Origin: Opitutia bacterium
GTDB taxonomy: Bacteria; Verrucomicrobiota; Verrucomicrobiia; Opitutales; UBA953
Direction: 5' to 3'
NCBI GenBank assembly: GCA_003485955.1
Contig: DNHH01000113.1
Coordinates: forward strand, 4,428-14,438
DNA: 10,011 nucleotides
The translations under genes and the position numbers were made by a program. Below, piece after piece: positions 6,729 to 10,011 of the stretch. The notes under the pieces are model-generated. The model was not told the DNA's origin, did not search any database, and saw only the letters and a list, made by a program, of their open reading frames with translations. How positions within the stretch are numbered: position 1 is the first letter of the stretch; each line of letters opens with the position of its first letter.

Positions 6729-8014
6729 ACGCCCCTGACCCTACCCCACTCTGGATACGCGACGCACGCGTCATCGACCCGACATCAGGACGTGATGAAG
6801 CACGCGCGGACCTCTTCATTAAAGACGGTCTCATCGTCGAGCGCCTGTCACCGAAGGACCAAAAAGCTGCTCGCCGCATCAACGGCAAAGGCCTCGTCGC
6901 TGCACCCGGTTTTATCGATCTTAATTGCCGGTTAGGTGAACCTGGCCGTCCTTCGCGCGAGACCATTCGCACCGGCACGCTGGCAGCAGCGGCAGGTGGA
7001 TTTACTACCGTCTTAACAATGCCCGATACGTCGCCGTGCGTGGACAACGCCGGAACGCTTCAACTCATCCGCGAAATTTGCTCACGCGACGCTTCCGTCC
7101 GGGTCATTCCTGCAGGGACATTAACCAAGGGCCACGAAGGTAAAGCTCTCGCTCCGCTCGGCTCCCTCGCCAAAGCCGGCGTCCTTGCTGTAACCGATAC
7201 CATTTCAGGGGTACAAAATAATGAAATTATGCGCCGCGCCCTTGAGTACGCAGCGATGTTCGGACTCGTCGTACTCGATCACTGCCAAGACAGCAGCATG
7301 ACCGATGGTGCCCAAATGCACGAAGGTGCTATTTCACTTCGCCTCGGACTGCGCGGATTCCCGAGCGCATCCGAAGACATTGTTGCTGCGAGCGACTGCG
7401 CCCTCGCCGAACTGACCGGCGCACGTATCCACCTCCAGCATCTCTCATCGTCACGCACCGTTGAAACTGTTCGACGTGCCCGTTCGCGCGGAGCCCTCGT
7501 TACCGCTGAAGTCTCACCCCTGCACCTGCTCCTGACAGATACCGCTCTGATTGGCTACGACACCCGACTTAAACTTAACCCACCCCTGCGCGAAGAGTCG
7601 GACCGTCAAGCCCTGCTCGCCGCTTTGGCCGAAGGCGTCATCAGCGTTATCGCGTCCGACCACTCACCCTATCACGCAACGGATAAAGACTGCGAATTCG
7701 ACCAAGCACCTTTCGGCGCCTCTACCATCGAAGTCGCCTTCTCCGCTGCCTACGAAGCTGCGGTGCTCAGCGGGGCCATCGATCTGCCGACGCTCATCGC
7801 CCGACTCACCTCGGGCCCAGCCAGTGTGCTTAAACTCGAAGCGGGAAGCCTACGCGCGGGTACACCGGCTGACATCGTCCTCCTCGATCTCAAATCCAAG
7901 TGGACCCCGACCGCCAAGAATCAACATTCACTCGGCGGAAATAACCCACTCATCGGTCGCACGCTTCACGGTAAAGTTGCTGGTACATTTGTCGGCGGAC
8001 GGCAAGTCGCCTAA
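6725..8014 (+). CDS. pyrC: Dihydroorotase-like protein, probably non-catalytic (pseudo-DHOase)
   Basis: This is a 429-residue class I dihydroorotase-family (amidohydrolase superfamily) protein. An active enzyme would reversibly cyclise carbamoyl aspartate to dihydroorotate. The fold signatures are present: PGFIDL (61-66), GGFTTVLTMPDTSP (91-104), IMRRALEYA (168-176), KLNPPLREESDRQAL (283-297) and the C-terminal PADIVLLD. Some ligands remain: His186 (LDHCQD), His239 (HLQHLSS) and Asp312 (ASDHSP). The metal-binding HxH and following substrate arginine (family HxHLREPG) read N67-C68-R69-L70-G71-EPG, so both histidines and the arginine are lost. The usual DDG near residue 159 reads DTI. This resembles the Pseudomonas PyrC' proteins, which lack the zinc ligands and are needed to assemble active ATCase. 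The 4-bp overlap with pyrB fits that. A GGAG at 6711 is a modest Shine-Dalgarno. A working dihydroorotase should then be encoded elsewhere. Confidence 0.93.
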   Translation: MNAPDPTPLWIRDARVIDPTSGRDEARADLFIKDGLIVERLSPKDQKAARRINGKGLVAAPGFIDLNCRLGEPGRPSRETIRTGTLAAAAGGFTTVLTMPDTSPCVDNAGTLQLIREICSRDASVRVIPAGTLTKGHEGKALAPLGSLAKAGVLAVTDTISGVQNNEIMRRALEYAAMFGLVVLDHCQDSSMTDGAQMHEGAISLRLGLRGFPSASEDIVAASDCALAELTGARIHLQHLSSSRTVETVRRARSRGALVTAEVSPLHLLLTDTALIGYDTRLKLNPPLREESDRQALLAALAEGVISVIASDHSPYHATDKDCEFDQAPFGASTIEVAFSAAYEAAVLSGAIDLPTLIARLTSGPASVLKLEAGSLRAGTPADIVLLDLKSKWTPTAKNQHSLGGNNPLIGRTLHGKVAGTFVGGRQVA

Positions 8015-8017
8015 GCC

Positions 8018-8953
8018 ATGGAAGGCCTCAGCACTATCCCTTGGAGTCGTCTGGATGCCTGGGGATGGTCCTTCATCGTCGTAACCCTTGCCTTAGTTCT
8101 GACAGGCGGGTGGAGACTCTACGCAGGCGAAGCCACTGCGTCGGCATCTATTTTGGCCGAAGACGGTAATCGACATTACCGAATGCTCATTCGGACGATG
8201 GGCGCGTTATCCTTTATATTTATTTTTGGAGCACTCTTCTCTGAAGATGGCCAAGCACTGCTATACCAACTCATCAAACCGGTATTTAAGTTCTTTAAAG
8301 CAGACAACGTCGGCAGCTTTAGAAATGAAAACATGTCATTGATGTTTTCAGCAGGTTTAATCGCGCAACTCCTCGCTGCGGGCATACTGCTAGTTCTCGC
8401 CCAAACTTTTCCTGGCTTTATGCATGTGCAGCCAGATGGAAACGATCGAAAGAAACTTTATTTTAAACGTGCGGACATCTTAAGGCTTTGGGGACTCTTC
8501 GCCACATGCTTATGTCTCTTGGCGATTGCCTCCATTTTATGGTCTTTTTTTGCGCAGATTGCTGCCTCACAAGGTCAAATACTACCCAACGAGATTCAAG
8601 ATGTCGTACAACTCGTGGCCAATTGGAACGGACCAAGCTGGGTCCTCAGTATACTCTTTCTTAGCGTAACCGTGGGGGCGCCTTTGATTGAAGAAATTGG
8701 TTTTCGCGGAATCCTCTATCCTGCACTGCGCGATGCCATTCCGCGCGGCTGGGCCATTGCCCTAACGGGTATTCTCTTCGGGAGTTTGCATGGCAATCTC
8801 GCCGCGCTATTGCCGATATCCGTGATGGGTGCTTGGCTTTGCATCGTTCGCGACCGCTTTGGTCTCGGCACTTGCATCCTTCTCCATGCGATGAATAACG
8901 CTTGGACCATTTTCTGGCTCATCGCTGCACCCGAGATTGCCACCAAGCTCTAA
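8018..8953 (+). CDS. CPBP-family intramembrane metalloprotease (Abi/Rce1-type)
   Basis: A 311-residue polytopic inner-membrane protein with about seven or eight hydrophobic segments (for example 17-30, 62-74, 108-130, 157-178, 207-222, 246-257, 263-276 and 285-303). The C-terminal half carries all three CPBP motifs: motif 1 EEIGFR (Glu225, Glu226, Arg230), motif 2 FGSLH (Phe254, His258) and motif 3 HAMNN (His290, Asn294). This is therefore predicted to be an active glutamate-type intramembrane protease. Related proteins process prenylated proteins (Rce1) or bacteriocins, but the substrate here cannot be read from sequence. The N-terminal 150 residues, with a soluble loop around 135-150 (QPDGNDRKK), are not recognisable beyond the membrane segments. 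It starts 3 bp after pyrC and ends 1 bp before thiL, so it is inside the operon, although no functional link to pyrimidine or thiamine synthesis is known to me. Confidence 0.92.
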   Translation: MEGLSTIPWSRLDAWGWSFIVVTLALVLTGGWRLYAGEATASASILAEDGNRHYRMLIRTMGALSFIFIFGALFSEDGQALLYQLIKPVFKFFKADNVGSFRNENMSLMFSAGLIAQLLAAGILLVLAQTFPGFMHVQPDGNDRKKLYFKRADILRLWGLFATCLCLLAIASILWSFFAQIAASQGQILPNEIQDVVQLVANWNGPSWVLSILFLSVTVGAPLIEEIGFRGILYPALRDAIPRGWAIALTGILFGSLHGNLAALLPISVMGAWLCIVRDRFGLGTCILLHAMNNAWTIFWLIAAPEIATKL

Positions 8954-8954
8954 G

Positions 8955-9923
8955 ATGTCTGCCATCGCCCGAGAAACGACTGACAGCGCGAACCATTTAG
9001 GGGAGCGCGAACTGATTGACCGCATCATAACGGCGCTCAGTGCAGCCTGCCCACTGGCACCCCGCGGCCCTGGCGGAGACTGTGCCCACCTTACCACAAA
9101 TACAGATCGACATTACCGTGTCGTCACCGTCGATGGCGTGATACTCGGCAGGCACTTTGATCTGTCGACCGCAGCTGAAGCAGCGGGGCGTAAACTCATC
9201 CACCGTAACCTAAGCGATCTCGCAGCCGCAGGTGCACATCCATCCGACGCTCTGCTTAGTTTCGTTATCGGTGGAGATGTTAGCGTTCAATGGCTTGAGG
9301 CATTTGCCCACGGGGCCGGTAAAGCAGCTCATGCGGCGGGTTTAGAAATTGTGGGTGGCGACATTGCCCGCGGACCCGATGGACATATCGCGGCACACCT
9401 GTCGACAACGGGCTTCGCACACCGGGTCTTAACGCGCGGACAGGCTAACGTAGGCGATGTACTTTTTGTTACCGGGAAACTCGGGGGCTCGCGCCTCGGC
9501 CACCACCTTCATTTCGCGGCACGTACCGTAGAGGGAGAATGGCTCTGCGGACAACCTGCCGTCACTGCCTGTACAGATTTATCCGATGGACTCGCCAAAG
9601 ATTTACCAGGTTTGTTAGCCAAGAACCAAGGTGCGACGGTTGACCTTTCGAATACACCTATTTCTGAAGCTGCCGAAAAACTTTCGAAGTCAGATGGTAT
9701 CCCTGCACTCGAACACGCTTGGTGCGACGGCGAAGACTACGAATTACTTTTTGCCGTCGAATCCTCCCGTGCAGATTGGCTAGAAAGCCACTTTGCAAAA
9801 ACCTTCCCGCAAACTCCCGTACAACGGTTAGGAATCATCACAGCGGACGCGGTGCTGAGCGATACACGGGGTGCCAAAATCCCCCAAGGTGGTCATAGCC
9901 ACTTTGGCGTTAAGAAAGCTTAG
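8955..9923 (+). CDS. thiL: Thiamine-monophosphate kinase
   Basis: ThiL phosphorylates thiamine monophosphate with ATP to thiamine diphosphate, the active cofactor, in the cytoplasm. The 322-residue protein shows the PurM/ThiL-type order: GERELIDRII (16-25), GPGGDCAHL (38-46), VDGVILGRHF (59-68), NLSDLAAAGAHP (85-96), VGGDIARG (133-140), GDVLFVTGKLG (167-177), TDLSDGLAKDL (207-217) and GEDYELLF (259-266). Two positions differ from the common consensus. GDDA reads GGDC (Gly41, Asp42), and LVEGxHF reads VILGRHF, losing a glutamate. The GRHF form may be normal in Verrucomicrobia. The ATG at 8955 lies 1 bp after the protease stop and gives the expected N-terminus; an in-frame TTG at 8937 would overlap the upstream gene and is less likely. 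No other thiamine gene is nearby. It is the last gene of the operon, followed 15 bp later by a convergent tRNA. Confidence 0.93.
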   Translation: MSAIARETTDSANHLGERELIDRIITALSAACPLAPRGPGGDCAHLTTNTDRHYRVVTVDGVILGRHFDLSTAAEAAGRKLIHRNLSDLAAAGAHPSDALLSFVIGGDVSVQWLEAFAHGAGKAAHAAGLEIVGGDIARGPDGHIAAHLSTTGFAHRVLTRGQANVGDVLFVTGKLGGSRLGHHLHFAARTVEGEWLCGQPAVTACTDLSDGLAKDLPGLLAKNQGATVDLSNTPISEAAEKLSKSDGIPALEHAWCDGEDYELLFAVESSRADWLESHFAKTFPQTPVQRLGIITADAVLSDTRGAKIPQGGHSHFGVKKA

Positions 9924-9938
9924 GTCGCCGCCACCGCG

Positions 9939-10010
9939 TGCTCCCGCTGGGACTTGAACCCAGATCGCCGGCTTCGGAGGCCAGCATTCTATCCATTGAA
10001 ATACAGGAGC
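9939..10010 (-). tRNA. tRNA-Arg (anticodon CCG)
   Basis: A complete 72-nt cloverleaf lies on the minus strand at the right edge. The acceptor GCTCCTG (10010-10004) pairs with CGGGAGC (one U-G pair), with discriminator A at 9939. The D arm is TTTC-AATGGATA-GAAT, with the outer pair mismatched. The anticodon stem is CTGGC/GCCGG and the loop CTCCGAA gives CCG. The T arm is CTGGG-TTCAAGT-CCCAG. CCA is not encoded, as for the tRNA-Leu. It decodes CGG. Confidence 0.95.
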
Positions 10011-10011
10011 G

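Noticed and set aside
7551..8084. 177-codon plus-strand frame overlapping the pyrC end and CPBP start.
   Set aside because: Out of frame with both supported genes; Ser/Pro/Lys-rich, with no motif.
8997..9203. Minus-strand frame with a CxxC...CxC zinc-ribbon look (CFSCG and CICG).
   Set aside because: Fully antisense to the well-supported thiL coding region; the resemblance is short and probably accidental.

Overview
The window looks like an ordinary chromosomal housekeeping segment from a Gram-negative bacterium. It is most likely a member of the Verrucomicrobiota, perhaps an Opitutales-type lineage, but that placement is inference. It rests on a secreted DUF4874/DUF4832 protein, a DUF6268-like outer-membrane barrel, a PF07399-type putative Na+/H+ antiporter (a family I associate with Verrucomicrobia and Chlamydiae), a ThiL with a GRHF motif, very few Shine-Dalgarno sequences, and tRNA genes that do not encode CCA. 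I see no phage, transposon, CRISPR or defence genes.

Left part (1-3788): single genes in alternating orientation. The 5' part of the antiporter gene runs off the left edge on the minus strand. It is divergent from a secreted DUF4874/DUF4832 protein (599-2329, +). A small DUF3147 membrane protein (2586-2924, -) converges on that gene. The 256-bp gap between the two convergent genes is a mosaic of five different short tandem arrays with periods of 9, 8, 7, 7 and 7 nt. It is the oddest piece of DNA in the window. A secreted Sel1-repeat protein (3021-3788, +) follows.

Middle (3806-4800): tRNA-Leu(UAA) and a predicted outer-membrane beta-barrel protein, both on the minus strand. The barrel gene is divergent from the metabolic operon to its right.

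Right part (4890-9923): a compact plus-strand cluster trpA - pyrB - pyrC - CPBP protease - thiL. After a 93-bp gap between trpA and pyrB, the remaining four genes are separated by -4, 3 and 1 bp, so they are very probably co-transcribed and translationally coupled. It combines tryptophan synthase alpha, two pyrimidine-pathway genes, a membrane protease and thiamine-phosphate kinase. The pyrC product has lost the HxH metal-binding motif and the neighbouring substrate-binding arginine. It therefore looks like a non-catalytic 'pseudo-dihydroorotase', as known from Pseudomonas, where it serves as a structural partner of aspartate transcarbamoylase. The window ends with a convergent tRNA-Arg(CCG) on the minus strand.

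The best leads are the predicted inactive PyrC coupled to PyrB and the multi-period repeat mosaic at 2337-2536. I found nothing that I can honestly call a new multi-gene system.
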